Shown: positions 6,513 to 15,463, counted from the stretch's first letter. The stretch: DNA of 36,707 bases from Opitutaceae bacterium (GCA_025355125.1 JANXLP010000063.1:1-36707); one strand, 5' to 3'. Translations and numbers: made by a program. Notes: generated from the letters alone by a model not told the origin.

Positions 6513-8243
6513 ATGGCACTCTGGGAATACAAGATGATCACGAGCGGCCGGGGCGGATTCGCCTCGCCGGCGCTCATGGAGAAATTTCTGAACGACCTCG
6601 GCAAAGAAGATTGGGAGATCGTTTCGTTTCAAATTCAGCCGGATAACATCCTGGCTTTTAACGGACTCGCGCGGCGCACGACGCAACGAGACTGGACGCT
6701 CGAAGACGCGGTCGCCGCGACGGCCAAGACCGAGGCGGACAAGCTGCGTGCGGAGTTCGAAAACAAATTCAAGAGCGCGACGAGCGCGGCGCCCACGGGC
6801 GGTGAAGAGAAGATCGACCCGTTGGCCGACAAGGCCGCGCCGGAAGATGGTTTCCGCAAGCCGCGCGACACCGAGCGCGATCATGATCCCGACGCGCACG
6901 ACGAGGAGCAGCCGAAGGACGAGTGGGACAAGCTGGGCGAAGAGGATGAGCTGCCGTCGTTCTTCGACGCGATGAAGCCGCACATGCGCCGCAATCAACG
7001 CGGCCCGGGCATGTCGGTCGGCGTGGATTTCCTGGCGAAGAAGTGGGACTTCAGCGACGCCGACGTGATCGGCGCGCTCAAGGAATGCGGTTTTGTCGTT
7101 CCCGACGACGAGGATGCCGCGCCTGCCTACGTCGAATACGACGGCGATGTTTACTGGGTGAATATCAACCGCCGGGGCGAACTCTGGATCAACACGAAGG
7201 AGAAGCCGCGTCCGGTGTTCCGCATGGTGAAGGCCACGCCGTTTGCCGCGCCCGAGGGCGAGGCGCCCGCACCGGCGCCGCAGCCGCGGATGCAACCGCA
7301 GCAGCAAGCCCAGCCGCCGGCGGAGCTGAGCGACGCACCCGCGTCCACGCGCCGGGCGGATGCGCCGATGTTTGTGCCTAAGCCGCGTGAGGCGGCAAAA
7401 CCCGATGCGAACCCCGAGGCGGGCGAGCCCGTGGTCGCGGCGCAGACTCAAGCCGCGCCGGCTACCGCGGGTGTGCCACCCGTGCAGGGGCCGGAATTGC
7501 TCGACCGCGTGCGTCCGCTGATGCGGCGCAACCGACGCGGGCCGGGCGGCTCGGGCAGCATGACGTTTTTGGCGCGCGGGCTGCGCTGCGGCGAACCGGC
7601 GCTCATGGCGGAATTCGCGGCGCTGGGCATCGTGCTGCCGCCGGCACCGACGGATCAGCCGATCTACATCGAGATCGGTGAGCACGTGTGGTGGTTGAAC
7701 CAGGATGCGCGCGGCGGCGTGTGGATCAATGGTCGCGAGAAATTTGATGAGAAGGGGCAGCCGATCCCGTTACCGACGGCACAGGAATCGGCGGCGTCCG
7801 GGTCGGCATCGGCGACGACGTCTGAGCCTGCGATGGCGACTCCCACCACGTCCGAGTTTGTCGCGCCGGTTGCGGCCATTCCGCCACCGCCCGCGCCGGC
7901 CAATGTGCTGAGCGGAGTCCGGCTCCTCTTGAAGGAAACGAAGACCGGCGGCTTTGCCGGCAAACTCGACCGCGTGGCGGAGGATCTCGCGAAGTCGCCG
8001 GATGATCTGCTCGGTTCCTTGCTCAACGCCGGCCTCAAGGTGCCGGAGAAGGCGCGGGAAAAACCGGTGTTCGTCGAGCACGCCGGGGAAATCTTCTGGC
8101 TCAACAAAAACGCCAAAGACGAACTCTGGGTGAACGCGAAGGCGTCGAAGTTCGCGGGGGGCGAAGGCGAAGAAGCTGAAGGAGCCGACGGCGATAAAAA
8201 GGGCGGACGGCGCCCGCGGCCGACGAAGAAGAAGGCGGAGTGA
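6513..8243 (+). CDS. DUF4177-like protein with three tandem winged-helix-like repeats (unknown function)
   Basis: The 576-aa protein starts WEYKMI and continues to LNDLGKEDWEIVSFQ (residues 4-45), a DUF4177-like fold. An acidic, charged linker follows (about 75-150). Three homologous repeats of about 80 residues then lie near 151-235, 330-415 and 470-555. Each begins with a V/MRPLMRRN.RGPG-like helix, has FLA...., an [AG]L.......VP segment and ends with a [VI]YWVN....GELWIN hairpin. Ala/Pro/Gln-rich linkers separate them. The C-terminus is Lys-rich (KKGGRRPRPTKKK). There is no signal peptide or membrane segment, so it is cytoplasmic. The repeats could bind nucleic acid or protein. The start has an A-rich leader and no Shine-Dalgarno. 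A strong terminator follows. Confidence 0.7.
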   Translation: MALWEYKMITSGRGGFASPALMEKFLNDLGKEDWEIVSFQIQPDNILAFNGLARRTTQRDWTLEDAVAATAKTEADKLRAEFENKFKSATSAAPTGGEEKIDPLADKAAPEDGFRKPRDTERDHDPDAHDEEQPKDEWDKLGEEDELPSFFDAMKPHMRRNQRGPGMSVGVDFLAKKWDFSDADVIGALKECGFVVPDDEDAAPAYVEYDGDVYWVNINRRGELWINTKEKPRPVFRMVKATPFAAPEGEAPAPAPQPRMQPQQQAQPPAELSDAPASTRRADAPMFVPKPREAAKPDANPEAGEPVVAAQTQAAPATAGVPPVQGPELLDRVRPLMRRNRRGPGGSGSMTFLARGLRCGEPALMAEFAALGIVLPPAPTDQPIYIEIGEHVWWLNQDARGGVWINGREKFDEKGQPIPLPTAQESAASGSASATTSEPAMATPTTSEFVAPVAAIPPPPAPANVLSGVRLLLKETKTGGFAGKLDRVAEDLAKSPDDLLGSLLNAGLKVPEKAREKPVFVEHAGEIFWLNKNAKDELWVNAKASKFAGGEGEEAEGADGDKKGGRRPRPTKKKAE

Positions 8244-8251
8244 TTTTGATG

Positions 8252-8289
8252 AGGCGTGGGCGAGTCCCGGACTGGCCCACGCCTTTTTT
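8252..8289 (+). terminator. Rho-independent terminator of the DUF4177-like gene
   Basis: AGGCGTGGGC (8252-8261) pairs perfectly with GCCCACGCCT (8275-8284) across a 13-nt loop, followed by a run of six Ts (8284-8289). It starts 9 bp after the stop codon. Confidence 0.85.
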
Positions 8290-8303
8290 GTGTCCGGACG
8301 GCC

Positions 8304-8321
8304 CGTGCAAAATTTTGCACG
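8304..8321. promoter_or_regulatory. 18-bp perfect palindrome upstream of the ABC transporter
   Basis: CGTGCAAAATTTTGCACG is a perfect palindrome 40 bp before the ATPase start and just past the preceding terminator. It sits where an operator overlapping the promoter would be expected. The cognate regulator is unknown; no regulator gene is adjacent. Confidence 0.5.
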
Positions 8322-8361
8322 AAACGTTTGGCACCGCACGCCGTCTGCTCACGGTGTTGTC

Positions 8362-9036
8362 ATGCTGACGGTTTCCAATCTCACCAAATCGTTCACTGCG
8401 CCGGAAGGCGGGCGGGTGGAGATTGTGCGCGTGCCGCAGTTCGCGCTGGCGGCGGGCGAGCAACGGGCGCTGCGCGGCGAGAGCGGCTCGGGCAAGACGA
8501 CGTTTCTGCATCTCATCGCGGGAATCCTCGCGGCGGATGGCGGGCGGGCGGAGATCGACGGCGTCGATATGGTGGCGCTGCCGGAGGCGAAGCGCGACCG
8601 GCTGCGCGCGGACAAGCTCGGCTACATTTTTCAGACGTTTAATCTGCTCCAAGGCTACACCGTGTTGGAAAACGTGCTGCTCGGGATGAGCTTTGGGCCG
8701 CGCGGCGTGGATCGCGCGCACGCGGTCGAAGTGCTGGGGCGCGTCGGCCTCTCGCACCGGCTCGGGCATTTCCCGCGACAACTTTCCACGGGACAACAGC
8801 AACGCGTGGCGGTGGCGCGCGCGCTGGCGAACCGGCCGAAGCTGGTGTTGGCCGACGAGCCCACGGGCAATCTTGATCGCGTGAGCTCGAAGGATGCGTT
8901 GGCGCTGATCCGCGAGGTGTGCCGGGAAAACGGCGCGGCACTGCTGGTGGTGAGCCACGACGACGGCGTGCTCGCGCAGTTCGAAGGCATGCAAGATTTC
9001 TCGGTGTTGAATGAGGCGGTGGCCAAAAAATCATGA
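8362..9036 (+). CDS. ABC transporter ATP-binding protein (LolD/MacB type)
   Basis: The 224-aa ATPase starts MLTVSNLTKSF and shows Walker A GESGSGKT (39-46), the Q-loop FQTFNLL, signature LSTGQQQRVAVARAL (from 141), Walker B LVLADEPTGNLD (D165, E166) and H-loop VSHDD (H199). The FQ.FNLL..YTVLENV segment and the GNLD D-loop are typical of the LolD/MacB/FtsE group, which energise MacB-fold permeases moving lipoproteins, peptides or drugs. An upstream in-frame Met would add 24 residues covering the palindrome, so I prefer this start. The stop overlaps the permease start (ATGA). Confidence 0.93.
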   Translation: MLTVSNLTKSFTAPEGGRVEIVRVPQFALAAGEQRALRGESGSGKTTFLHLIAGILAADGGRAEIDGVDMVALPEAKRDRLRADKLGYIFQTFNLLQGYTVLENVLLGMSFGPRGVDRAHAVEVLGRVGLSHRLGHFPRQLSTGQQQRVAVARALANRPKLVLADEPTGNLDRVSSKDALALIREVCRENGAALLVVSHDDGVLAQFEGMQDFSVLNEAVAKKS

Positions 9037-10238
9037 CGCTTCCGCTCATCATCTATCGTTCGCTACGGCAGCACGCGCTCTCGACGATCATCACCGCGGG
9101 CAGCATCGCGCTCGCGTGTGGGTTGCTCATGACGGTGTGGAAGGTGAAGACGCAGGCGCAGGCGGCGTTTGTGTCCACGTCCACGACGTTCGACGCGGTG
9201 CTCGGTGCGCGGAGCTCGAAGCTGCAATTGGTGCTCAATGCGATTTTCCATCTGGAGGCATCGCCGGGAAATCTCGCCTGGGCGGACTACGAAACGATCC
9301 GGAAACATCCGGCGGTGAAAACGGCGATTCCGATCGCGGTGGGTGACAATCTCCGTGGTTACCGGATCGTGGGCACGATTCCCGAGCTGTTTTCCGATGT
9401 GGAGTATGCGGAGGGAAAAAAATACGCAGTGGAAGCGGGCGGGAAGATTTTCGCCCCCGGCGAACGCGAGGCGGTGGTGGGAAGTTTTGCGGCGGAGCGG
9501 CTGGGGCTGAAGGTGGGCGACACGTTTAATCCGTTTCACGGGCTCGCGTTCGACGAAAAGAACCAGCACGCGGAAGTTTTTAAGGTGTCGGGCGTGCTCA
9601 CGCCGACGAATACGCCGGCGGACAAGGTGGTGTGGATTCCGATCAAGGGCGTGCAGACGATGAGCGGGCATGATCCGCGCGCGGCGACCGATGTGAGCGC
9701 GGTGCTGATCCAACTGCGGGCGGCGACGGCGGGCTTCATGCTCGATATGATGATCAACAAACAGGGCAACCGCATGACCCTCGCCTACCCCGTGGGCGCG
9801 ATCATGACGGAACTTTTTGGGAAAATTTCGTGGTTCGACCGCGTGCTCGCGCTCGTGGCTTATCTCGTGGCGCTCGTCGCGGCGGGCTCGGTGCTCGCGA
9901 GCATTTACAATTCCATGAGCGCACGGCAGCGCGACCTCGCGATCCTGCGTGCGCTGGGTGCGCGGCGGCGGACGATCTTCGGCGCGGTGGTGGCGGAGGC
10001 GGCGAGCATCGGGCTACTTGGGGCGGTCGCGGGCTTTGTGGTGTATTTCGCGCTGCTGGCGGGCATCGCGAGTGTAATCCGCGTGCAGACGGGCGTGGTG
10101 CTGGACATCACGGCGACCCATGCGGTGCTCTGGATATGTCCGCTGGCGATGATCGCACTTTGCGCGCTCGGCGGCGCGGTGCCGGCGTTGAAGGCGTATC
10201 GGACGCCGGTGGCGGAGACGCTGGCGCCGGTGTCGTGA
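9033..10238 (+). CDS. ABC transporter permease (FtsX/MacB family)
   Basis: The 401-aa protein has one N-terminal membrane helix (about residues 15-37) and a large periplasmic MacB-like domain (about 38-265). Three C-terminal helices carry the FtsX signature (VLASIYNSMSARQRDLAILR and ALGARRRTIFGAVVAEA). The end reads GGAVPALKAYR and then TPVAETLAPVS. With the overlapping ATPase gene it would form a mechanotransmission-type complex of LolCDE/MacB kind; no outer-membrane or membrane-fusion partner is adjacent. The last 43 bases are duplicated exactly at 16649-16691 in a degenerate copy. Confidence 0.9.
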   Translation: MTLPLIIYRSLRQHALSTIITAGSIALACGLLMTVWKVKTQAQAAFVSTSTTFDAVLGARSSKLQLVLNAIFHLEASPGNLAWADYETIRKHPAVKTAIPIAVGDNLRGYRIVGTIPELFSDVEYAEGKKYAVEAGGKIFAPGEREAVVGSFAAERLGLKVGDTFNPFHGLAFDEKNQHAEVFKVSGVLTPTNTPADKVVWIPIKGVQTMSGHDPRAATDVSAVLIQLRAATAGFMLDMMINKQGNRMTLAYPVGAIMTELFGKISWFDRVLALVAYLVALVAAGSVLASIYNSMSARQRDLAILRALGARRRTIFGAVVAEAASIGLLGAVAGFVVYFALLAGIASVIRVQTGVVLDITATHAVLWICPLAMIALCALGGAVPALKAYRTPVAETLAPVS

Positions 10239-10420
10239 GGTGAGCGGGTGAAACCTCCGCGCTGGGCGCGGGGGCTGAAAGATCACGCGATCATGGCTGG
10301 CGCGGTGCGTTAATATTCCGCACATTTTCTAGGACGCCATTTCCGCCAGCTCGTTGAAGCAGGCTGAAAATAAAAGCACCCTCGCTTTCGCCTAAACGTC
10401 TGTTCTTCGAATCCCCCACT

Positions 10421-10927
10421 ATGAAAACTCCCCACCTCAGTCTCATCGCGGCCGGCCTCATCGCCGTCCTTGCCGGTTGCGGCACCACCAATACGCTCAG
10501 CAGCCGCCTCAAGGAAAACCAGGCGGTATTCGATAAACTGAGCCCCGTTGATCAGGACGTGGTGAGGAGTGGATTCATCAAAATCGGTTATCCTCTGGAG
10601 GTCGTCTATATCGCGTTGGAAAATCCGGAGAAGAAGATCCCCGGCCCCGGCGCGAACGAAGAGACGTGGGTTTATCACAATTTCTACTCAAGCGATGGCC
10701 AGAGTAACATGTCGGGCCAAAAAGTGACGACGCGTTACAGCGGTTCGACCGGTGCAAATGGTTCTACCAAGCAACCCACAAACGGTCCCGCGCGCGGGCA
10801 GAACAATACGTTTTCCGTCGAGCCGGACTACACCGCAGACCAAATCAAAACGGACTCGCAGATAAAAGTGAATGTGAAGTTTGTGAACCGCATGGTGAGC
10901 TCCATCGATATCATCCGGCCCAACTGA
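10421..10927 (+). CDS. Lipoprotein, BamE/SmpA-like possible
   Basis: The 168-aa protein has a type II signal peptide (MKTPHLSLIAAGLIAVLAGC) with lipobox LAGC, so Cys20 becomes the lipidated N-terminus. The mature part begins with a helical stretch (LSSRLKENQAVFDKLSPVDQ) and then G.I..GYPLEVVYIALE-P, reminiscent of the SmpA/OmlA (BamE) opening where a helix precedes G.....V...LG.P. A Ser/Gly/Asn-rich loop (about 95-130) and a C-terminal strand follow. I cannot assign it firmly. It stands alone, convergent with the lipase-maturation-factor genes and sharing their terminator. Confidence 0.7.
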   Translation: MKTPHLSLIAAGLIAVLAGCGTTNTLSSRLKENQAVFDKLSPVDQDVVRSGFIKIGYPLEVVYIALENPEKKIPGPGANEETWVYHNFYSSDGQSNMSGQKVTTRYSGSTGANGSTKQPTNGPARGQNNTFSVEPDYTADQIKTDSQIKVNVKFVNRMVSSIDIIRPN

Positions 10928-10954
10928 GGCTGAAAATCGTTGGGTTGATCTCTG

Positions 10955-10980
10955 AGCCCTGATGCGCATCAGGGCTTTTT
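10955..10980. terminator. Bidirectional terminator overlapping the end of the LMF gene
   Basis: AGCCCTGATGC and GCATCAGGGCT (10955-10976) form a perfect 22-bp palindrome with a T run on the plus side. It serves the lipoprotein gene. Its right arm encodes the last codons and the TGA (10969-10971) of the convergent minus-strand gene, and the plus-strand T run reads as the Lys-Lys-Pro codons. Confidence 0.75.
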
Positions 10981-13218
10981 AGTGCCGGACGTCCGCGCGA
11001 TACGCGGATCATCTTTGCCCGCGGAAGCAGTCGGGGTTTCCGCCAGTCGCTCGGCTTGGGAGATGGCGGCGGCGCTCATGCGTGCTTTGAGGTGCTTCAC
11101 ATGATCGGCGCGGTCTTCGCGGATGAATTTTGAAGCGGGGTCACTGCCTTTGGCGTGGGCGATGGCGTCGAGGAGGAAACTCAAACCTGCGATGTCGTCG
11201 CGCGGGCTGATGCGGTCCTGGGCATAGAGCGCGCCGAGACTGTAGAGGGAAAGGAGATACCCGCGATCGGCGGCGGCCCGGTAGGCGGCGGCGGCCTTGG
11301 CGTAGTCGATGGGGACGCCGACGCCGAATTCGAAGCAGGCGCCGAGGTTGTGCATGGCGCCGACTTCGCCACGACCGGCGAGGTCGTCGAGCAGGGCGAG
11401 GGCTTGGTCGGGCCGTGGTGGCATGCCGATACCGCGCGCGAGCATCTCGGCGAGGCGGAAACCGGCGTCGAGGTTGCCGAGGCGGAATTGCTCGTCGTAG
11501 ATCCGCGCGGCGATGGCGGGATTGCCGGTGCGGATGGCTTCGTCGGCTGCGGTTAATTCGAACGGACCGATCTCGCCGCGTGCGTTCAGGTAAACGGCGG
11601 GCAGGTAGTCGCCGGCGAATTCCTTGCGCCAGAAATTTCCGGTGCGGCGGTAGGTCTCGGGATTCGTGAACGTGAGCCGATAGCCGCGCATCCGCACGAC
11701 GGTGGGCGGACGATCGGGAAAGGGGTCGCGGCGGAAGAGAGCCATGACCTCGGGAGTGCGCGCGAGCAGGTGGGAGGCGACGACGGGCACGAGCGGAGAT
11801 TTGCGGCCCTTGAGGACGATGAGCTGGAGCGTGGCTTCGAAGCGGAGAAAACGCGGCGCAATGAACGGCGCGATCTCGTCGGGGTGCTGGGGTAGGTGGC
11901 GATATTCGAAGGCGCGCCACGTGCGGCCGGCGTCGTTGGAGCCCTCGAACTCGACTTGGTAGCGCACGGGATCGAAGGCGGCGTAAAGGGAGAATTCATT
12001 GACGCTGCGAAAGCCCGAGATGGCGTTGACGGCTTTCGAAATTACCGAGGGGAAGGCGCTGGGTTGAAGCCCGCAGGCTTTGGCGAGAAAAACCAAACCG
12101 AAGGCGAAGTGCAGCCAGAGTGCGCCGTGCAAGGCGTAGCGCCGCCACGGGGCGAGCGTGCGCGGCGCGTGCGCAGGCGAGGCCGTGAAGAGTGCGCCGA
12201 GTCGTGGCAGTCGCAGGCGGGCGGCGGCGGAAGCGAACATTTGATCGTCAAGGAGAAGGAGACCGAGACCGATCGAGGCGGTGTTGAGCCAGCCGAAGTT
12301 GCTCGTGAGCTGGATGCCGACTTGCAGGAGCGTCCACGTGACGAAAGCGAACCAGCGGCCCCGGCGCCCACCGAAGAGCGCGAGCAGCGGCGCGGCGAGC
12401 TCGGCGGCGAAGGTGAGGGCGATTTCGAACAGGTGGTAGGCGTGGGGCAGGTGATGATCCCAGTAGCCGAGGATCGTGGGGAATGGGCTGGTCTCATACA
12501 TCACCTCCATGGCGGTGAAATCGCGCCAGTGCGGATCGCCCGCGACGAGTTTCACGATGCCCGATTCAAACATCACGCGGAAGAGCAGCCAGCGCATCAT
12601 AAAGAGCGCGAGGGGGCGCGGGGGAGACTGCGCGCCCAAGCCCGGGCGCAGTCCGCCGGGAGCGAAGGGAATGCAGAGCAGGGCGACCTCGAGCATGAGG
12701 TTGTCGAGTTGCGCGGGGGAAAAGACGCGCCACGTGGAGGCGAACGAAAGAAAGAGCACCCAGCACGCGGTCAGCGCGGCGCGCGGCCATAGATTCAGGA
12801 CCAGCGCGACGGCGGCGAGCGCTCCGCTCCAGGCGAGAAAAGCGATCATCGCAGGCTGAGTGCTCAACCAAAACAGGGACGGCGCTTCCGTGAAGGCCTG
12901 CAGCGTCCCGGGGAGACGGGCGTGCAGTTGTTGGAAAAATTCCGGGAGCGGGACGATGCCGCGGAGGCCGAGGAGGGCCGGGCCCTCGATGATGATGCCG
13001 GAAAAAATAAAGAGATAAACGACGCCCACGGCGCGCAGCACCAGCCAGCGCGGCCAGAGATAGGTGGCGTCGCCGCTGAGCCCGGCGAATTCGCGGAAAG
13101 GCCGCAGCCACGTGGCGCGTGGTGCCGGGGTAGGTGCTGCGGCGGGCGCGGGTCGCGCCGACGCGGGTGTAGGCTGACGGGACGGAGACGCGGTGATTTT
13201 ATGGAGGCGTTTGGACAC
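10969..13218 (-). CDS. Lipase maturation factor (LMF1)-family membrane protein with C-terminal Sel1 repeats, copy 1
   Basis: The 749-aa protein has an Ala/Pro-rich N-terminus (1-35), then ATYLWPRWLVLRAVGVVYLF and a long series of membrane helices (about 50-400). It carries the LMF1-family segments TWRVFSPAQLD.LMLE, MMRWLLFRVMFESGIVKL, TSNFGWLN and a soluble part with VEFEGSNDAGRTWRAFEYR. This family is known from the eukaryotic ER factor needed for lipase folding; bacterial members are uncharacterised. Residues from about 560 to 690 form Sel1-like TPR repeats (LGACFEFGVGVPIDYAKAAA and similar), an unusual fusion. The gene lies 18 bp downstream of its paralog, surely in one operon. It may be an inner-membrane export or folding factor with a protein-binding tail. 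Confidence 0.85.
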   Translation of the reverse strand: MSKRLHKITASPSRQPTPASARPAPAAAPTPAPRATWLRPFREFAGLSGDATYLWPRWLVLRAVGVVYLFIFSGIIIEGPALLGLRGIVPLPEFFQQLHARLPGTLQAFTEAPSLFWLSTQPAMIAFLAWSGALAAVALVLNLWPRAALTACWVLFLSFASTWRVFSPAQLDNLMLEVALLCIPFAPGGLRPGLGAQSPPRPLALFMMRWLLFRVMFESGIVKLVAGDPHWRDFTAMEVMYETSPFPTILGYWDHHLPHAYHLFEIALTFAAELAAPLLALFGGRRGRWFAFVTWTLLQVGIQLTSNFGWLNTASIGLGLLLLDDQMFASAAARLRLPRLGALFTASPAHAPRTLAPWRRYALHGALWLHFAFGLVFLAKACGLQPSAFPSVISKAVNAISGFRSVNEFSLYAAFDPVRYQVEFEGSNDAGRTWRAFEYRHLPQHPDEIAPFIAPRFLRFEATLQLIVLKGRKSPLVPVVASHLLARTPEVMALFRRDPFPDRPPTVVRMRGYRLTFTNPETYRRTGNFWRKEFAGDYLPAVYLNARGEIGPFELTAADEAIRTGNPAIAARIYDEQFRLGNLDAGFRLAEMLARGIGMPPRPDQALALLDDLAGRGEVGAMHNLGACFEFGVGVPIDYAKAAAAYRAAADRGYLLSLYSLGALYAQDRISPRDDIAGLSFLLDAIAHAKGSDPASKFIREDRADHVKHLKARMSAAAISQAERLAETPTASAGKDDPRIARTSGTKKP

Positions 13219-13236
13219 GGCGCGGTGCGGGGAAAA

Positions 13237-15351
13237 TTATTTGGCGCCGACGCGGGTGGCGATCTCAAGAGCCAGCGTTTCGCTGCGGCGGCGGGCTAGG
13301 GTGGTGCGCTCGGGCCCGAGCTGGTTTTCGAGCATCGACTGGAATTTTACGGCGTCGGCGTTGCCAGTGCGGGCAGCGAGGAGGAACCAGACGAGGGCTT
13401 CGGTCTTGTCAGCGGGCAGGCCGTCGCCGCGGGCATACATGACGCCGAGATTGATCTGGGCGAGGGCGTTGCCCTGATCCGCCGCGAGCCGGTAGAGTCG
13501 CCCGGCCTCGGTGGGATCGCGCGGCACGCCATCGCCTTTGGCGTAGGAGAGACCGAGGAAAAACTGGGCGAGCGGATGGCCCTGCGCGGCGGCGCGTTGA
13601 AACCAGCGGGCGGCCTCGGCGTGGTCCGCGGGCACGCCTTCGCCAAAGGCGTAGAGGGTGCCGAGTTTGTTTTGCGCGTTGCGATTACCGTTGAGCGCGT
13701 GGGCGCGGATGACGTCGGTTTCGGACGCGGCGGTGGCGATGACGCCGCGGGCGTCGAGATACATAAGCGGGAGATAATCGCCCTCGGATTTTTTGCGCCA
13801 GTAGTCGCCGGTCGCGCGGTGGGCGGGTAGGTCCACGAAGTTGAGCCGGTAACCGCGGATGCGGATCATGGCCGGAGCGCGCTCGGGAAAAGGATCGGCG
13901 CGAAAACGGGCGAGCACGGCGGGATTGCGGGCAAGGAGTTGGGCGGCGACGGCCGCGAAAAGTGGCGAGGGCTCGGCACCGTTGGCCTCCACCTGGAGGG
14001 TCGCCTCGAAGCGTGCATACCACGGCGCGAGGAACGGGCTGATCTGGTCGGGGCGCTGGGGCTGGTAGCGATAGTCGTAGGGTCGCCAGGTCTCGCCGCC
14101 GTCGTTGGAGCCCTCGAACTCGACGGCGAAACGATAGGGGAGGAGGTTTGCGTAGAGCGTGTAAACGTTGGCGCTGCGGAGAACGGCGACGGCTTGTAGC
14201 GGCGGGGGAAACGCGAGCGGCGTGCCGCGCACGGCATCGCGGGTCGTGTAAAAGAAAACCAACAGCGTGATGGCAAAGTGGGCGCCCAGCGCGACGCGGA
14301 GGCCTTGGAGTTTCCAGGCGGGCGCGGGCGGCGGAAGCAAAGTCGGCGGGGCGGAGATGCGCTTGAGGCCGAGGCGTCGCGCGGCGGCGGCGAGCATCTG
14401 ATCGTCGAGGAGAACCAGGCCGAGGGCGATGGCGGCGGTGTTGAGCCAGCCGAAATTGTTGGTGAGCTGGATGCCGGCCTGAAAGACGGTCCACAGGCCG
14501 AAGGCGAGCCAGCGGCCGCGGCGGCCGGCGAAGACGGCGAGCAGCGGTGCGGCGAGCTCGGCGGCGAAGGTGAGGCCGATCTCGCCGATGTGGAAGGCAT
14601 GCGGGAGTTGATGGAAGTAGTAGCCGAGGACCGTGGGCAGCGGCGCGGTTTCGTAGAGCACGTCCATCGCGGTGAGATCGAGCCAGCGGGGATCACCGGC
14701 GATGAGTTTGAGCAGGCCCGATTCGAACATCACGCGAAGGAGCATCCAGCGCATCATGAACACGGCGATGGGGCGGGGTGGAGAGTCGGTGCCGAGCCCG
14801 GGGCGAAGTCCGCGGGGCGCGAAAGGGACGCTGAGCAGCGCGATCTCCAGCATGAGTTGATCGACTTGGGTGGCGGAAAATACCCGCCACGTCGTCACGA
14901 ACGAAAGGAGGCAAATCCAGCAGGTGAGCAGCGCGGCGCGGGGCCAGAGGTTGAGCACGAGGGCGAGGGCGGCCGTGAGCCCGAGCCACGAGACGAGGGC
15001 GAGGGCGGTCGGCCCGGAGCCGAGCCAGAAGAGGCTGGGCGCGGAGAGGAAGGCGGCGAGGGGGTTGGGAATGGCGGCCGTGAGTTGCGCGAAAAACGCG
15101 GGCAGCGGGGCGAGGCCGTGGGCGCCAATCAGGACCGGTCCCTCGCGGAGAACACCCGCGAAAATAAGGGTATAAACAAGACCGACGGCGCGCAGGAGCA
15201 GCCAACGTGGCCAAAGGTAGGTGGCATCGGGGCCGAGAGCGGAGAAAGCGCGGAGCTGTTGCCAAGCGAACCCGGTCAGCCCTTTGGCGGAGAACGCGGC
15301 GGGGGTGGAGGCGGCCGGCGCGGGGCTGGGCTGGGTGCGGGGTGGGGGCAT
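13237..15351 (-). CDS. Lipase maturation factor (LMF1)-family membrane protein with C-terminal Sel1 repeats, copy 2
   Basis: The 704-aa paralog of the next gene downstream has the same layout. It has an N-terminal Ala/Pro linker, ATYLWPRWLLLRAVGLVYTL, many membrane helices, TWRVFSATQVDQLMLEIALL, MMRWMLLRVMFESGLLKLIA, NNFGWLN, and then a soluble VEFEGSNDGGETWRPYDYR module. Three clear Sel1 repeats (about 560-670) contain LGTLYAFGEGVPADHAEAAR, LGLSYAKGDGVPRDPTEAGR and LGVMYARGDGLPADKTEAL. It precedes copy 1 in transcription. Membrane parts are most similar between the copies; the Sel1 tail has diverged more. The upstream 470 bp contain a REP doublet but no promoter I can name. Confidence 0.85.
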   Translation of the reverse strand: MPPPRTQPSPAPAASTPAAFSAKGLTGFAWQQLRAFSALGPDATYLWPRWLLLRAVGLVYTLIFAGVLREGPVLIGAHGLAPLPAFFAQLTAAIPNPLAAFLSAPSLFWLGSGPTALALVSWLGLTAALALVLNLWPRAALLTCWICLLSFVTTWRVFSATQVDQLMLEIALLSVPFAPRGLRPGLGTDSPPRPIAVFMMRWMLLRVMFESGLLKLIAGDPRWLDLTAMDVLYETAPLPTVLGYYFHQLPHAFHIGEIGLTFAAELAAPLLAVFAGRRGRWLAFGLWTVFQAGIQLTNNFGWLNTAAIALGLVLLDDQMLAAAARRLGLKRISAPPTLLPPPAPAWKLQGLRVALGAHFAITLLVFFYTTRDAVRGTPLAFPPPLQAVAVLRSANVYTLYANLLPYRFAVEFEGSNDGGETWRPYDYRYQPQRPDQISPFLAPWYARFEATLQVEANGAEPSPLFAAVAAQLLARNPAVLARFRADPFPERAPAMIRIRGYRLNFVDLPAHRATGDYWRKKSEGDYLPLMYLDARGVIATAASETDVIRAHALNGNRNAQNKLGTLYAFGEGVPADHAEAARWFQRAAAQGHPLAQFFLGLSYAKGDGVPRDPTEAGRLYRLAADQGNALAQINLGVMYARGDGLPADKTEALVWFLLAARTGNADAVKFQSMLENQLGPERTTLARRRSETLALEIATRVGAK

Positions 15352-15463
15352 GGGTGCGGCGGCGGCGAGGGAAGTGCAGCGGATCGGTTTCGGGGTGTCC
15401 AGTTTTCGGGGCGTGCCCGGTGGCGGCGTGAGGTGGGGATCGCCTTATACCAACGTCTGATAG

